Source: Pleodorina starrii
Taxonomy: Eukaryota; Chlorophyta; Chlorophyceae; Chlamydomonadales; Volvocaceae
NCBI GenBank assembly: GCA_030267565.1
Contig: BRXU01000010.1
Location: 2,414,501-2,478,500, forward strand
Direction: 5' to 3'
DNA: 64,000 bases
Shown: positions 1 through 9,711 of the stretch, in pieces
How the letters are laid out: every line of letters begins with the position of its first letter
How positions within the stretch are numbered: position 1 is the stretch's first letter
The notes under the pieces: model-generated
The model's input: the letters and a program-made list of their open reading frames with translations, nothing else
Database searches by the model: none
What the model was told of the DNA's origin: nothing
Made by a program: the position numbers and the translations under genes

Positions 1-1398
1 CCTTCCGGGCTCCCCAATTGCCTTCCGGTCCTCCCGACTGTATTCCGGGCCCTTTGAAGGCCTTGCGGGCCCTCCAAAGGCGTTCTGGGGCTCTAAAACG
101 GCCTTCAGGGCCCTCTGATCGCCTTCCAGGCCTTCCAAAGGCTTCCAGCCCACAGAGAGCCTTCCGGGCTCCCCAATTGCCTTCCGGTCCTCCCGACGGT
201 ATTCCGGGCCCTTTGAAGGCCTCATGGGCCCTCTGAAGGTCTACCGGGCCCCCCGAGGGTCTTCCGGGCCCTCTGATCACCTTCCAGGCCTTCCAAAGGC
301 TTCCAGCCCACAGAGAGCCTTCCGGGCTCCCCAATTGCCTTCCGGTCCTCCCGACGGTATTTCGGGCCCTTTGAAGGCCTTCCGGACCCTCCAAAGGCGT
401 TCTGGGGCTCTAAAACGGCCTTCAGGGCCCTCTGATCGCCTTCCAGGCCTTCCAAAGGCTTCCAGCCCACAGAGAGCCTTCCGGGCTCCCCAATTGCCTT
501 CCGGTCCCTCCGACGGTATTCCGAGCCCTTTGAAGGCCTCACGGGCCCTCTGAAGGTCTACCGGGCCCCCCGAGGGCCTGCCGGGCCGTCTGAAGGCCTT
601 GCGGGCCCTCCAAAGGCGTTCTGGGGCTCTAAAACGGCCTTCAGGGCCCTCTGATCGCCTTCCAGGCCTTCCAAAGGCTTCCAGCCCACAGAGAGCCTTC
701 CGGGCTCCCCAATTGCCTTCCGGTCCTCCCGACTGTATTCCGGGCCCTTTGAAGGCCTTGCGGGCCCTCCAAAGGCGTTCTGGGGCTCTAAAACGGCCTT
801 CAGGGCCCTCTGATCGCCTTCCAGGCCTTCCAAAGGCTTCCAGCCCACAGAGAGCCTTCCGGGCTCCCCAATTGCCTTCCGGTCCTCCCGACGGTATTCC
901 GGGCCCTTTGAAGGCCTCATGGGCCCTCTGAAGGTCTACCGGGCCCCCCGAGGGTCTTCCGGGCCCTCTGATCACCTTCCAGGCCTTCCAAAGGCTTCCA
1001 GCCCACAGAGAGCCTTCCGGGCTCCCCAATTTCCTTCCGGTCCCTCCGACGGTATTCCGGGCCCTTTGAAGGCCTCACGGGCCCTCTGAAGGTCTACCGG
1101 GCCCCCCGAGGGCCTTCCGGGCCTTCTGAAGGCCTTCCAGGCCCTCCAAAGGTGTTCTTTTTTTTTTTCTGGGGGTCTCAAACGACCTTTAGGGCCCTCC
1201 GATCGCCTTCCAGGCCTTCCAAAGGCTTCCAGCCCACAGAGAGCCTTCCGGGCTCCCCAATTGCCTTCCGGTCCTCCCGACGGTATTCCGGGCCCTTTGA
1301 AGGCCTCATGGGCCCTCTGAAGGTCTACCGGGCCCCCCGAGGGTCTTCCGGGCCCTCCAAAGGCGTTCTGGGGCTCTAAAACGGCCTTCAGGGCCCTC
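1..1398. repeat. Satellite array, block 1
   Basis: Tandem satellite. One monomer of 157-158 bp divides into eight degenerate sub-repeats of 19-21 bp, each a variant of GCCTTCCGGGCCCTCTGAAG; longer monomers (~218 bp) carry three extra sub-repeats. The array is open in several frames because TAA/TAG/TGA are rare in the unit, so long apparent ORFs are artefacts. A short poly(T) run at 1158-1168 ending in CTG interrupts one monomer at GTGTTCT|GGGGG and looks like a LINE-tail scar. Confidence 0.93.
1158..1170 (-). mobile_element. Micro-insertion: poly(T) plus CTG scar
   Basis: An 11-T run followed by CT(G) splits a satellite sub-repeat that is uninterrupted elsewhere (compare 11945-11970). The LINE family of this window ends ...CAG(A)n, so the reverse complement is (T)nCTG. 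This is the expected footprint of a retrotransposition event truncated after about 3 nt. A replication-slippage origin is possible for this copy. Confidence 0.5.
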
Positions 1399-2186
1399 TT
1401 TTTTTTCTGTGAGGGACGTTACAAGGACTGGGAAAGCGAAGCCCAACGGGCAAGCCGAGCAAGACCGGCAAGCCACAACAACCTGGCAAGAAGCCCAAGA
1501 AACCACAGCAAGGAGCCGAGGAGAGAGAAAAAGCCAAGCAACGCCTAAACTCGCAGACAGGACAGGGACAGGGACGGGGGCAGCAAGAGGCCAGGAGCCA
1601 CTGCTGCACGGGCGGCACACACGGCCACCCCTTCCTCCAAGACACCGAGGAGAGAACCGAAACCAACACCAGGGCCCAACACCAGGGCCAAACCCCAGGG
1701 CCCAACACCAGGGCCAACACCACGGCCCAACACCAGGGCCAACCCCACAGCCCAACACCAGGGCCCAACACCAGGGCCCAAAGCCAGAGCCAACACCACG
1801 GCCCAACACCAGGGCGAAAACCACGGCCCAACACCCGGGCCAGCACCACTGACCAACAACAGGGCCCATCACCGAGGACAAACCCCAGGGCCGGGCAAAG
1901 GCCCCAACAGCGACCACAGCGACCACACAACCACAACCTGCACAACCTCAACAGCCAAGGGGCGAACCCTACACCCAGGGCGACAGCAACAGGAACGGCA
2001 AACAAAACCGGGCAACCGCCACAGCAAACCAGGGCGGACAAGCCCCCCCCGCCGGGGAGCACCAGAGGAAACAGGAAAACCACAGCACGCCCGAAGAGAA
2101 CCCCGCACCACCTAAACCGCCTCCCAGAGCCACAAAAGCCGCAGGGACGGCGCCACACGAAGCGCACCAGAGGCAAACAACAACCA
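1399..2186 (-). mobile_element. LINE 3' UTR fragment, minus strand (first part)
   Basis: Begins at poly(T) 1399-1406 then CTGTGAGGGACGTTACAAGG, the reverse complement of the LINE 3' end. It runs backwards through the 3' UTR minisatellite (GGCCCTGGTGTTGGG-type units on the other strand, ~1670-1850) and corresponds to the 3' UTR of the full-length element at 47552-49101. It is interrupted at about 2187 by a plus-strand LINE tail and resumes at 2373. No protein is encoded; the apparent ORFs are 3' UTR read-through. Confidence 0.88.
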
Positions 2187-2372
2187 GCCCCCGTCCCTGT
2201 CCCTGTCCTGTCTGCGAGTTTAGGCGTTGCTTGGCTTTTTCTCTCTCCTCGGCTCCTTGCGGTGGTTTTTTGGGCTTCTTGCCAGGCTGTTGTGGCTTGC
2301 CGGTCTTGCTCGGCTTGCCCGTTGGGCTTCGCTTTCCCAGTCCTTGTAACGTCCCTTGCAGAAAAAAAAAAA
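2187..2372 (+). mobile_element. 5'-truncated LINE tail inserted in minus-strand LINE UTR
   Basis: About 175 bp of LINE 3' end (CCCCGTCCCTGTCCCTGTCC...CCTTGTAACGTCCCTTGCAG) followed by an A11 run. It splits the minus-strand UTR at the site corresponding to CAACAACCGACCCC. It is also the left boundary of the 2,756 bp tandem duplication whose other boundary tails lie at ~4943-5128 and ~7701-7883. Confidence 0.87.
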
Positions 2373-2727
2373 CCAACCCCACCCTGGGGGCGTCCCCGCA
2401 AGACAGCAGGCCCCAAGACACACCTCCCTCCCAAGACACCCCACACCGCAGGAACCGCACTCCCGCGGCCCCCCGGCTCCCAAGAACCCCCACGGGCGCA
2501 GCAGGGGTAGCACCGCCTGGCTGGAAGCCAGGGCACAAGCGCACCGGCGACAAGACTCCCGCAGACCCCACCCTGGGGGCGTTCCCTCCAGACAGCGGCC
2601 CCCGAACCGCACCTGCCTCCCACGGCAGCCTGCACCGCACCAACCCTGCACCGAAGCCCCCCGCCCCTTCCCAGTCCCCCCCCGAAACCCTCCCCAGTCC
2701 CCCCCGCGCCGCACGCACCCCACTCCA
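2373..2727 (-). mobile_element. LINE 3' UTR fragment, minus strand (second part)
   Basis: Continuation of the minus-strand LINE UTR after the inserted tail; it matches the reverse complement of about 47880-48240. It ends abruptly at 2727 where a plus-strand LINE copy begins within ORF2. Confidence 0.83.
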
Positions 2728-2730
2728 GCG

Positions 2731-3042
2731 GGGGTGGCGCTCTCCGAGGACACTCTGGCGGGGCTGCCCCGGGGCCACATCACAGCGCAGCTGAAGCCCG
2801 GCCGGTTGGAGGCCTTCGAAGCCTCCTGGGCGCATGAAGGCGTCCTCTGCTCCATACAGCGGGTGGCTGGCAGCAGCCCGCGTCTGCAGGTTCATCTGTC
2901 CCGGGTGGCCCCGGTCCCAGCACCACAGGCACCCGCCGGGGGCGCCCAGGCAGCACAGCAGGTCTCCCCGACCGGGTCAGCCATCAGCGCCCAGCCCAGC
3001 CAGGCAGCAGCTCAGCTGACAGGGCAGCCGGGGCCGTCGTGA
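2731..3042 (+). pseudogene. LINE ORF2 C-terminal remnant
   Basis: Last ~100 codons of ORF2, nearly identical to 47243-47551 of the full-length element, ending with the same TGA. Neither endonuclease, reverse transcriptase nor zinc knuckle is present, so it is a non-functional 5'-truncated copy. The only differences I noticed are single substitutions. Confidence 0.85.
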
Positions 3043-3393
3043 GCGGGGTGTTGGGAGTCGGGAGTCTCGGTGTCTGAGGTTCTTAGGGTGCGAGGGGCTT
3101 CGAGGGTGGGGGGAGTGCGGTGCGGGTTGCCTAGGGAGGGGAGTGCGGTGCGGGGCTTGCTGTGGGTGGGGCCTGAGGGGGTCTTGGGGGTCGGGGGAGC
3201 TTCGGTGCAGGGTTGGTGTGGTGCAGGCTGCCGTGGGAGGCAGGTGCGGTTCGCGGGTCGCTGTCTGGAGGGGACGCCCCCTGTGTGGGGTCTGTGGGTG
3301 TCTTGTCGCAGGCGCTCTTGTGCCCTGGTCTCCGACCCGGCGGTGCTCTCCCTGCGGCCTGGAGGGGGTTTTTGGGGACGGGTTTTTGGGGGA

Positions 3394-3998
3394 CCCCGTC
3401 CCTGTCCCTGTCCTGTCTGCGAGTTTAGGCGTTGCTCGGCTTTTTCTCTCTCCTCGGCTCCTTGCGGTGGTTTCTTGGGCTTCTTGCCAGGTTGTTGTGG
3501 CTTGCCGGTCTTGCTCGGCTTGCCCGTTGGGCTTCGCTTTCCCAGTCCTTGTAACGTAAGGTAAGTTCTACACCGAAAGTTAAGGTACTGCTTTCGGCCC
3601 GGATGACCCGGGTTCAAGTCCCATCAAGGACATTTGGAACTTACCTGCACCCCACAGAAGTAGGCAATGACTCATTGACCGGCAACAGGGAAACCTTGCA
3701 ATTCCCCCCGGGATCCCGGGATCGAAACCAGTCAGTGACCATTACCCGGGGTGTGATGAGAAAGGAGGGTGCCCACCCCTGTCCCTGTCCCGTCCGGAGG
3801 TTTACAAGACTCATCATACAGTCATCAGCCCCTTCCATCTGGCCCTTGGAGACGCCCAGAAGCCTGGCACGCTAGCTACTCAGCAGAAGTGGCAGCATCA
3901 GTGGAGCCGCCAGACAACATATGTGTGTCCCATGTCCCGAGTCCGGGTTCCTCCGGAATTCAAAAAAAAAAGAAAACGTCCCTCGCAGAAAAAAAAAA
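3394..3998 (+). mobile_element. LINE tail insertion, itself split by a SINE
   Basis: LINE 3'-end sequence from CCCCGTCCCTGTCC to TTGTAACG (3394-3556), then a SINE, then the missing TCCCTCGCAG and A10 (3979-3998). The host UTR resumes as CGGGGGGTC at 3999. The order of events is therefore LINE copy, then LINE tail, then SINE. Confidence 0.82.
3557..3975 (+). mobile_element. SINE copy 1 (tRNA-related head, poly(A) tail)
   Basis: About 410 bp. The head begins AAGGTAAGTTCTACACCG and contains GGTTCAAGTCC, which matches the RNA polymerase III B box (GGTTCRANNCC). It is preceded by AGTTAAGGCACTGC, resembling the end of a tRNA D-arm. Complementary GGTAAGTTC and GAACTTACC enclose the head. The tail is CCTCCGGAATTC(A)n. 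A direct repeat of (A)ACG flanks it. The apparent 90-aa ORF is not a gene. Confidence 0.82.
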
Positions 3999-5128
3999 CG
4001 GGGGGTCTTGGGAGCGGGGTGCGCGCGGCGCGGGGGGGACTGGGGAGGGTTTCGGAGGGGGTCTGGGGAGGGGCGGGGGGGCTTCGGTGCAGGGCTGGTG
4101 TGGTGCAGGCTGCCGTGGGAGGCAGGTGCGGTTCGGGGGTCGCTGTCTGGAGGGGACGCCCCCAGGGTGGGGTCTGCGGGAGTCTTGTCGCCGGCATGCT
4201 TGTGCCCTGGCTTCCAGCCAGGCGGTGCTGCCCCTGCTGCGCCCGTGGGGGTTCTTGGGAGCCGGGGGGCCGCGGGAGTGCGTTTCCTGTGGTGCGGGGT
4301 GTCTTGGGAGGGAGGTGTGTCTTGGGGCCTGCTGTCTTGCGGGGACGCCCCCAGGGTGGGGTCGGTTGTTGTTTGTCTCTAATGCGCTTCGTGTGGCGCC
4401 GTTCCTGCGGCTTTTGTGGCTCTGGGAGGCGGTTTAGGTGGTGCGGGGTTCTCTTCGGGCGTGCTGTGGCTTTCCTGTTTCCTCTGGTGCTCCCCGGTGG
4501 GGAGGGGCTTGTCCGCCCTGGTTCGCTGTGGCGGTTGCCCGGTTTTGTTTGCCGTTCCTGTTGCTGTCGCCCTGGGTGTAGGGTTCGCCCCTTGGTTGTT
4601 GCGGTTGTGCAGGTTGTGGTTGTGTTGTCGCTGTGGTCGCTGTTGGGGCCTTTGCCCGGCCCGGGGGTTTGTCCTCGGTGACGGGCCCTGTTGTTGGTCA
4701 GTGGTGCTGGCCCTGGTGTTGGGCCGTGGTGTTGGCTCTGGTTTTGGGCCCTGGTGTTGGGCCCTGGTGTTGGGCTGTGGGGTTGGCCCTGGTGTTTGGC
4801 CGGGGTGTTGGCCCTGGTGCTGGGCCCTGGGGTTTGGCCCTGGTGTTGGGCCCTGGTGTTGGTTTCGTTTCCCTCCTCGGTGTCTTGGAGGAAGGGGTGG
4901 CCGTGTGTGCCGCCCGTGCAGCAGTGGCTCCTGGCCTCTTGCTGCCCCCGTCCCTGTCCCTGTCCTGTCTGCGAGTTTAGGCGTTGCTTGGCTTTTTCTC
5001 TCTCCTCAGCTCCTTGCGGTGGTTTCTTGGGCTTCTTGCCAGGTTGTTGTGGCTTGCCGGTCTTGCTCGGCTTGCCCGTTGGGCTTCGCTTTCCCAGTCC
5101 TTGTAACGTCCCTTGCAGAAAAAAAAAA

Positions 5129-5483
5129 CCAACCCCACCCTGGGGGCGTCCCCGCAAGACAGCAGGCCCCAAGACACACCTCCCTCCCAAGACACCCCAC
5201 ACCGCAGGAACCGCACTCCCGCGGCCCCCCGGCTCCCAAGAACCCCCACGGGCGCAGCAGGGGTAGCACCGCCTGGCTGGAAGCCAGGGCACAAGCGCAC
5301 CGGCGACAAGACTCCCGCAGACCCCACCCTGGGGGCGTTCCCTCCAGACAGCGGCCCCCGAACCGCACCTGCCTCCCACGGCAGCCTGCACCGCACCAAC
5401 CCTGCACCGAAGCCCCCCGCCCCTTCCCAGTCCCCCCCCGAAACCCTCCCCAGTCCCCCCCGCGCCGCACGCACCCCACTCCA
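5129..5483 (-). mobile_element. LINE 3' UTR fragment, minus strand (second duplication unit)
   Basis: Copy of 2373-2727 at +2,756 bp, lying directly after the A10 of the preceding LINE copy. Non-coding. Confidence 0.84.
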
Positions 5484-5486
5484 GCG

Positions 5487-5798
5487 GGGGTGGCGCTCTC
5501 CGAGGACACTCTGGCGGGGCTGCCCCGGGGCCACATCACAGCGCAGCTGAAGCCCGGCCGGTTGGAGGCCTTCGAAGCCTCCTGGGCGCATGAAGGCGTC
5601 CTCTGCTCCATACAGCGGGTGGCTGGCAGCAGCCCGCGTCTGCAGGTTCATCTGTCCCGGGTGGCCCCGGTCCCAGCACCACAGGCACCCGCCGGGGGCG
5701 CCCAGGCAGCACAGCAGGTCTCCCCGACCGGGTCAGCCATCAGCGCCCAGCCCAGCCAGGCAGCAGCTCAGCTGACAGGGCAGCCGGGGCCGTCGTGA
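5487..5798 (+). pseudogene. LINE ORF2 C-terminal remnant (duplicate)
   Basis: Same as the remnant at 2731-3042: about 100 terminal ORF2 codons with no catalytic domain. Confidence 0.84.
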
Positions 5799-6312
5799 GC
5801 GGGGTGTTGGGAGTCGGGAGTCTCGGTGTCTGAGGTTCTTAGGGTGCGAGGGGCTTCGAGGGTGGGGGGAGTGCGGTGCGGGTTGCCTAGGGAGGGGAGT
5901 GCGGTGCGGGGCTTGCTGTGGGTGGGGCCTGAGGGGGTCTTGGGGGTCGGGGGAGCTTCGGTGCAGGGTTGGTGTGGTGCAGGCTGCCGTGGGAGGCAGG
6001 TGCGGTTCGCGGGTCGCTGTCTGGAGGGGACGCCCCCTGTGTGGGGTCTGTGGGTGTCTTGTCGCAGGCGCTCTCGTGCCCTGGTCTCCGACCCGGCGGT
6101 GCTCTCCCTGTGGCCTGGAGGGGGTTTTTGGGGACGGGTTTTTGGGGGACCCCGTCCCTGTCCCTGTCCTGTCTGCGAGTTTAGGCGTTGCTCGGCTTTT
6201 TCTCTCTCCTCGGCTCCTTGCGGTGGTTTCTTGGGCTTCTTGCCAGGTTGTTGTGGCTTGCCGGTCTTGCTCGGCTTGCCCGTTGGGCTTCGCTTTCCCA
6301 GTCCTTGTAACG

Positions 6313-6734
6313 TAAGGTAAGTTCTACACCGAAAGTTAAGGTACTGCTTTCGGCCCGGATGACCCGGGTTCAAGTCCCATCAAGGACATTTGGAACTTAC
6401 CTGCACCCCACAGAAGTAGGCAATGGCTCATTGACCGGCAACAGGGAAACCTTGCAATTCCCCCCGGGATCCCGGGATCGAAACCAGTCAGTGACCATTA
6501 CCCGGGGTGTGATGAGAAAGGAGGGTGCCCACCCCTGTCCCTGTCCCGTCCGGAGGTTTACAAGACTCATCATACAGTCATCAGCCCCTTCCATCTGGCC
6601 CTTGGAGACGCCCAGAAGCCTGGCACGCTAGCTACTCAGCAGAAGTGGCAGCATCAGTGGAGCCGCCAGACAACATATGTGTGTCCCATGTCCCGAGTCC
6701 GGGTTCCTCCGGAATTCAAAAAAAAAAAAGAAAA
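6313..6734 (+). mobile_element. SINE copy 2
   Basis: Copy of SINE 1 carried by the segmental duplication (same insertion point in the LINE tail, same internal variants such as GGTACTGC and CAACATATG), so it is not an independent insertion. The A-rich tail is slightly longer. Confidence 0.84.
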
Positions 6735-8204
6735 CGTCCCTCGCAGAAAAAAAAAACGGGGCGTCTTGGGAGCGGGGTGCGCGCGGCGCGGGGGGGACTG
6801 GGGAGGGTTTCGGAGGGGGTCTGGGGAGGGGCGGGGGGGCTTCGGTGCAGGGCTGGTGTGGTGCAGGCTGCCGTGGGAGGCAGGTGCGGTTCGGGGGTCG
6901 CTGTCTGGAGGGGACGCCCCCAGGGTGGGGTCTGCGGGAGTCTTGTCGCCGGCATGCTTGTGCCCTGGCTTCCAGCCAGGCGGTGCTGCCCCTGCTGCGC
7001 CCGTGGGGGTTCTTGGGAGCCGGGGGGCCGCGGGAGTGCGTTTCCTGTGGTGCGGGGTGTCTTGGGAGGGAGGTGTGTCTTGGGGCCTGCTGTCTTGCGG
7101 GGACGCCCCCAGGGTGGGGTCGGTTGTTGTTTGTCTCTAATGCGCTTCGTGTGGCGCCGTTCCTGCGGCTTTTGTGGCTCTGGGAGGCGGTTTAGGTGGT
7201 GCGGGGTTCTCTTCGGGCGTGCTGTGGCTTTCCTGTTTCCTCTGGTGCTCCCCGGTGGGGAGGGGCTTGTCCGCCCTGGTTCGCTGTGGCGGTTGCCCGG
7301 TTTTGTTTGCCGTTCCTGTTGCTGTCGCCCTGGGTGTAGGGTTCGCCCCTTGGTTGTTGCGGTTGTGCAGGTTGTGGTTGTGTTGTCGCTGTGGTCGCTG
7401 TTGGGGCCTTTGCCCGGCCCGGGGGTTTGTCCTCGGTGACGGGCCCTGTTGTTGGTCAGTGGTGCTGGCCCTGGTGTTGGGCCGTGGTGTTGGCTCTGGT
7501 TTTGGGCCCTGGTGTTGGGCCCTGGTGTTGGGCTGTGGGGTTGGCCCTGGTGTTGGGCCGTGGTGTTGGCCCTGGTGTTGGGCCCTGGGGTTTGGCCCTG
7601 GTGTTGGGCCCTGGTGTTGGTTTCGGTTCCCTCCTCGGTGTCTTGGAGGTAGGGGTGGCCGTGTGTGCCGCCCGTGCAGCAGTGGCTCCTGGCCTCTTGC
7701 TGCCCCCGTCCCTGTCCCTGTCCTGTCTGCGAGTTTAGGCGTTGCTTGGCTTTTTCTCTCTCCTCAGCTCCTTGCGGTGGTTTCTTGGGCTTCTTGCCAG
7801 GTTGTTGTGGCTTGCCGGTCTTGCTCGGCTTGCCCGTTGGGCTTCGCTTTCCCAGTCCTTGTAACGTCCCTTGCAGAAAAAAAGGAGCCATCTGACGTGA
7901 GCAGGCGCAGCCAGCGCTGTGTGTGCTGACCGAAGCCCATGGCCTCGGCCACCCGGTAGAGCCAGGGGCGATGAACCCGGTCGTAGGCCTTCTCGATGTC
8001 GAGGATGATGAGGCTGCTGGTTGCTGCGAGTGCCGCACCCACTCCGCCAGGGCCAGGTGGTAAAGGGTGTTGTCCCGGATGTCCCGGCCGCTGACGAAGG
8101 CAGTCTGCAGCGGGTCTATCAGGTAGTCCAGTGCCGGCTGTAGGCGATTGCTGACGGCCTTGCAGACAAGCTTGTAGTCATATTGGAGCAGGGTGATGGG
8201 CCGG

Positions 8205-8326
8205 TTTTTTTTTCTGCGAGGGACGTTACAAGGACTGGGAAAGCGAAGCCCAACGGGCAAGCCGAGCAAGACCGGCAAGCCACAACAACCTGGCAAGAAG
8301 CCCAAGAAACCACTGCAAGGAGCTAC
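8205..8326 (-). mobile_element. LINE tail inserted in ORF2 fragment A
   Basis: T9 then CTGCGAGGGACGTTACAAGG and about 110 bp of reverse-complement LINE 3' end, splitting the ORF2 codons for SSY and RPI. At the 5'-truncation side AGCTACTCGG is repeated twice, a small filler or target-derived duplication. Confidence 0.85.
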
Positions 8327-8480
8327 TCGGTAGCTACTCGGGCTGGGCCGGGGCAGGCCTTTGCCTTTGTAGATGAGAGTGATGACCCCTTCGCGCCAGC
8401 TGAGCGGCAGGGAGTCGGCAGCTGCGGCCCCGGACTCCACGGACCCCTGGGTGAAGGCTGCGTTGGCTGCGGCGAGCAGC

Positions 8481-8489
8481 AAAAAAAAA
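8481..8489. mobile_element. Poly(A)-only insertion
   Basis: Nine A residues interrupt GAGCAGCAGCGGG of ORF2 fragment A with about 2 bp of target duplication (GC). No LINE sequence other than A is present. The homologous run in fragment B (10309-10318) has ten A. A retro-insertion truncated to its tail is the simplest reading. Confidence 0.55.
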
Positions 8490-9500
8490 GCAGCGGGCCC
8501 AGCAGCGGCCACAGCACCCGATACACCTCATAAGGCAGGCCGTCCGAGCCAGGGGCGGTGCCATTCAGACAGGACGACAGAGCAGCCGCAAGTTCGTCCA
8601 GCTGCAGCTCGCCGGCGGCTGGGGCTGCATCGGCAGTTTCCCGGAGGGGCTGGGGGAGCCGGCGGCGGAGGTGCTGCAGGAGCTGGTCTTGGGCTGTCAG
8701 GTCCACCTGCTCCACCCGGAACAGACCCGTGGGGCTGTCACTGCTGTACATGGCGTGGGCCGCAGCTGTTATAGCGGCGACCGCACCCGGGTCACTGAGT
8801 GGAACCGGGAGGGGCTGACCTGGGACTGAGAGGTGGGTGACTGGCTCCCAGGGGCGCACCTCGCGTCCTAGCTGGTGGAACCAGCCGGTACCCTTGTCGC
8901 CATGCTGCGTGTACGCGGCATCCAGCGCTGCTGTGTGGCGGATGGCTGCCTGTTTGACTGCCGTGGTGAGCTGGCTGCAGGCCTGTGCTGCCAGGGCGCC
9001 GGCGTCGGGCCCGGGCACAGCATGCTGCATGGCTGCCAGGGCTGCACACGCAGCGTGTTTGGCCGCCCTCAGGCTGGCGGCCTTGTCCTTCAGGTGCTGT
9101 CGGTGGAGTTGATCGGCTGCACTGCGCAGGCGACCTTTCAGACATTCCCACACCTCGCGCGGGTCAGCAGCAGCGTCTTGCAGCTGGACGGCCTGGATTG
9201 CCAGCTCCACTGCCGACTGCATGCGGGGCAGCAGGCCGGGGTGGTACAGCAGGTACGTGGGGAACGCCCAGCTGCTGCGGCCGAGGGTGGGGAGCCCTGG
9301 CAGCGCCAGCTCCAAGAGCACCCCATGATGATCCCCCGGGGCGCCTGGCACCACCCGAACAGCTGTCACGTACTGCTGCAGAGGTTGGCTAATGAGCCAG
9401 CGGTCCAGGCGTGCCACCGGCGGTCTGGCGGGTGATGCCGGGTGAGTGAAGCCCCCCCCCACGCCGGAGGACAGCCAGGGGTCGACCAGATTGGCGGGTT

Positions 9501-9629
9501 CCCCAATTGCCTTCCGGTCCCTCCGACGGTATTCCGAGCCCTTTGAAGGCCTCACGGGCCCTCTGAAGGTCTACCGGGCCCCCCGAGGGCCTTCCGGGCC
9601 CTCCAATCGCCTTCCAGGCCTTCCAAAGG
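9501..9629. repeat. Satellite fragment between duplicated ORF2 pieces
   Basis: About 130 bp of satellite (AATTGCCTTCCGGTCCCTCC through CCTTCCAAAGG) ending at the point where a LINE tail begins. The same fragment recurs at 11330-11459. Confidence 0.88.
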
Positions 9630-9711
9630 ATGTTGTGGCTTGCCGGTCTTGCTCGGCTTGCCCGTTGGGCTTCGCTTTCCCAGTCCTTGTAACGTCCCTC
9701 GCAGAAAAAAA
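9630..9711 (+). mobile_element. LINE tail in satellite (CCAAAGG|ATGTTGTGG junction, copy 1)
   Basis: 82 bp LINE tail from ATGTTGTGGCTTGCCGG to GCAG plus A7, fused to ORF2 fragment B. The same 5' junction with the satellite recurs at 11460, 11704, 14545 and 15008. Confidence 0.86.

Larger units (their letters stand above)
2731..5128 (+). mobile_element. 5'-truncated LINE copy with nested LINE tail and SINE
   Basis: Starts inside the last ~100 codons of ORF2 (equivalent to about 47243), continues through the stop at 3040-3042 and the whole 3' UTR, and ends in A10 at 5119-5128. The UTR is split at TTTTTGGGGGAC|GGGGGG by a LINE tail (3394-3998), which is itself split by a SINE (3557-3975): three levels of nesting. 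The TGTAA motif precedes the poly(A). Confidence 0.88.
2187..7700. repeat. Tandem duplication, 2,756-2,758 bp unit (two copies)
   Basis: Unit 1 (~2187-4942) and unit 2 (~4943-7700) contain the same series: LINE tail, minus-strand UTR piece, plus-strand LINE copy, nested tail and SINE. Corresponding points are offset by 2,756-2,758 bp (stop codons 3042/5798; SINE starts 3557/6313). Both ends of the unit are the same LINE-tail sequence. That is what unequal exchange between two directly repeated tails would produce. Confidence 0.88.
5487..7883 (+). mobile_element. 5'-truncated LINE copy, second duplication unit
   Basis: Duplicate of the LINE at 2731-5128, including the nested tail (about 6150-6755) and SINE. 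The ORF2 remnant ends at the TGA of 5796-5798. The 3' UTR minisatellite at about 7450-7620 differs slightly from the first copy. The copy ends with A7 at 7877-7883, abutting a minus-strand ORF2 fragment. Confidence 0.87.
7884..9500 (-). pseudogene. LINE ORF2 fragment A (endonuclease end to RT), minus strand
   Basis: Reverse complement of the ORF2 region equivalent to about 43275-44758. It covers the end of the endonuclease (LDRWLIS, DHHG), the linker, and the RT motifs PGSDGLPYEVYR, LPLSWREGVITLIYKGKG, RPITLLQ and LDIEKAYDRV. It is dead: a one-base deletion near 8012 shifts frame just before LDIEKAYDRV, a LINE tail sits at 8205-8326 inside SSYRPITLL, and an A9 run lies at 8481-8489. Flanked by a LINE tail on the left and satellite on the right. 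Confidence 0.88.

Noticed and set aside
1..1398. Long open frames in the satellite (Pro/Arg/Gly-rich, both strands, here and at 28-36 kb and 54-64 kb)
   Set aside because: They arise because the 20 bp sub-repeats rarely contain stop codons. They shift frame with monomer length and have no start context, domain or conservation beyond the DNA repeat.
1399..2372. Twin-priming (5' inversion) of a single LINE insertion
   Set aside because: Both inverted halves have their own poly(A)/poly(T) tail, so these are two insertions, one inside the other.
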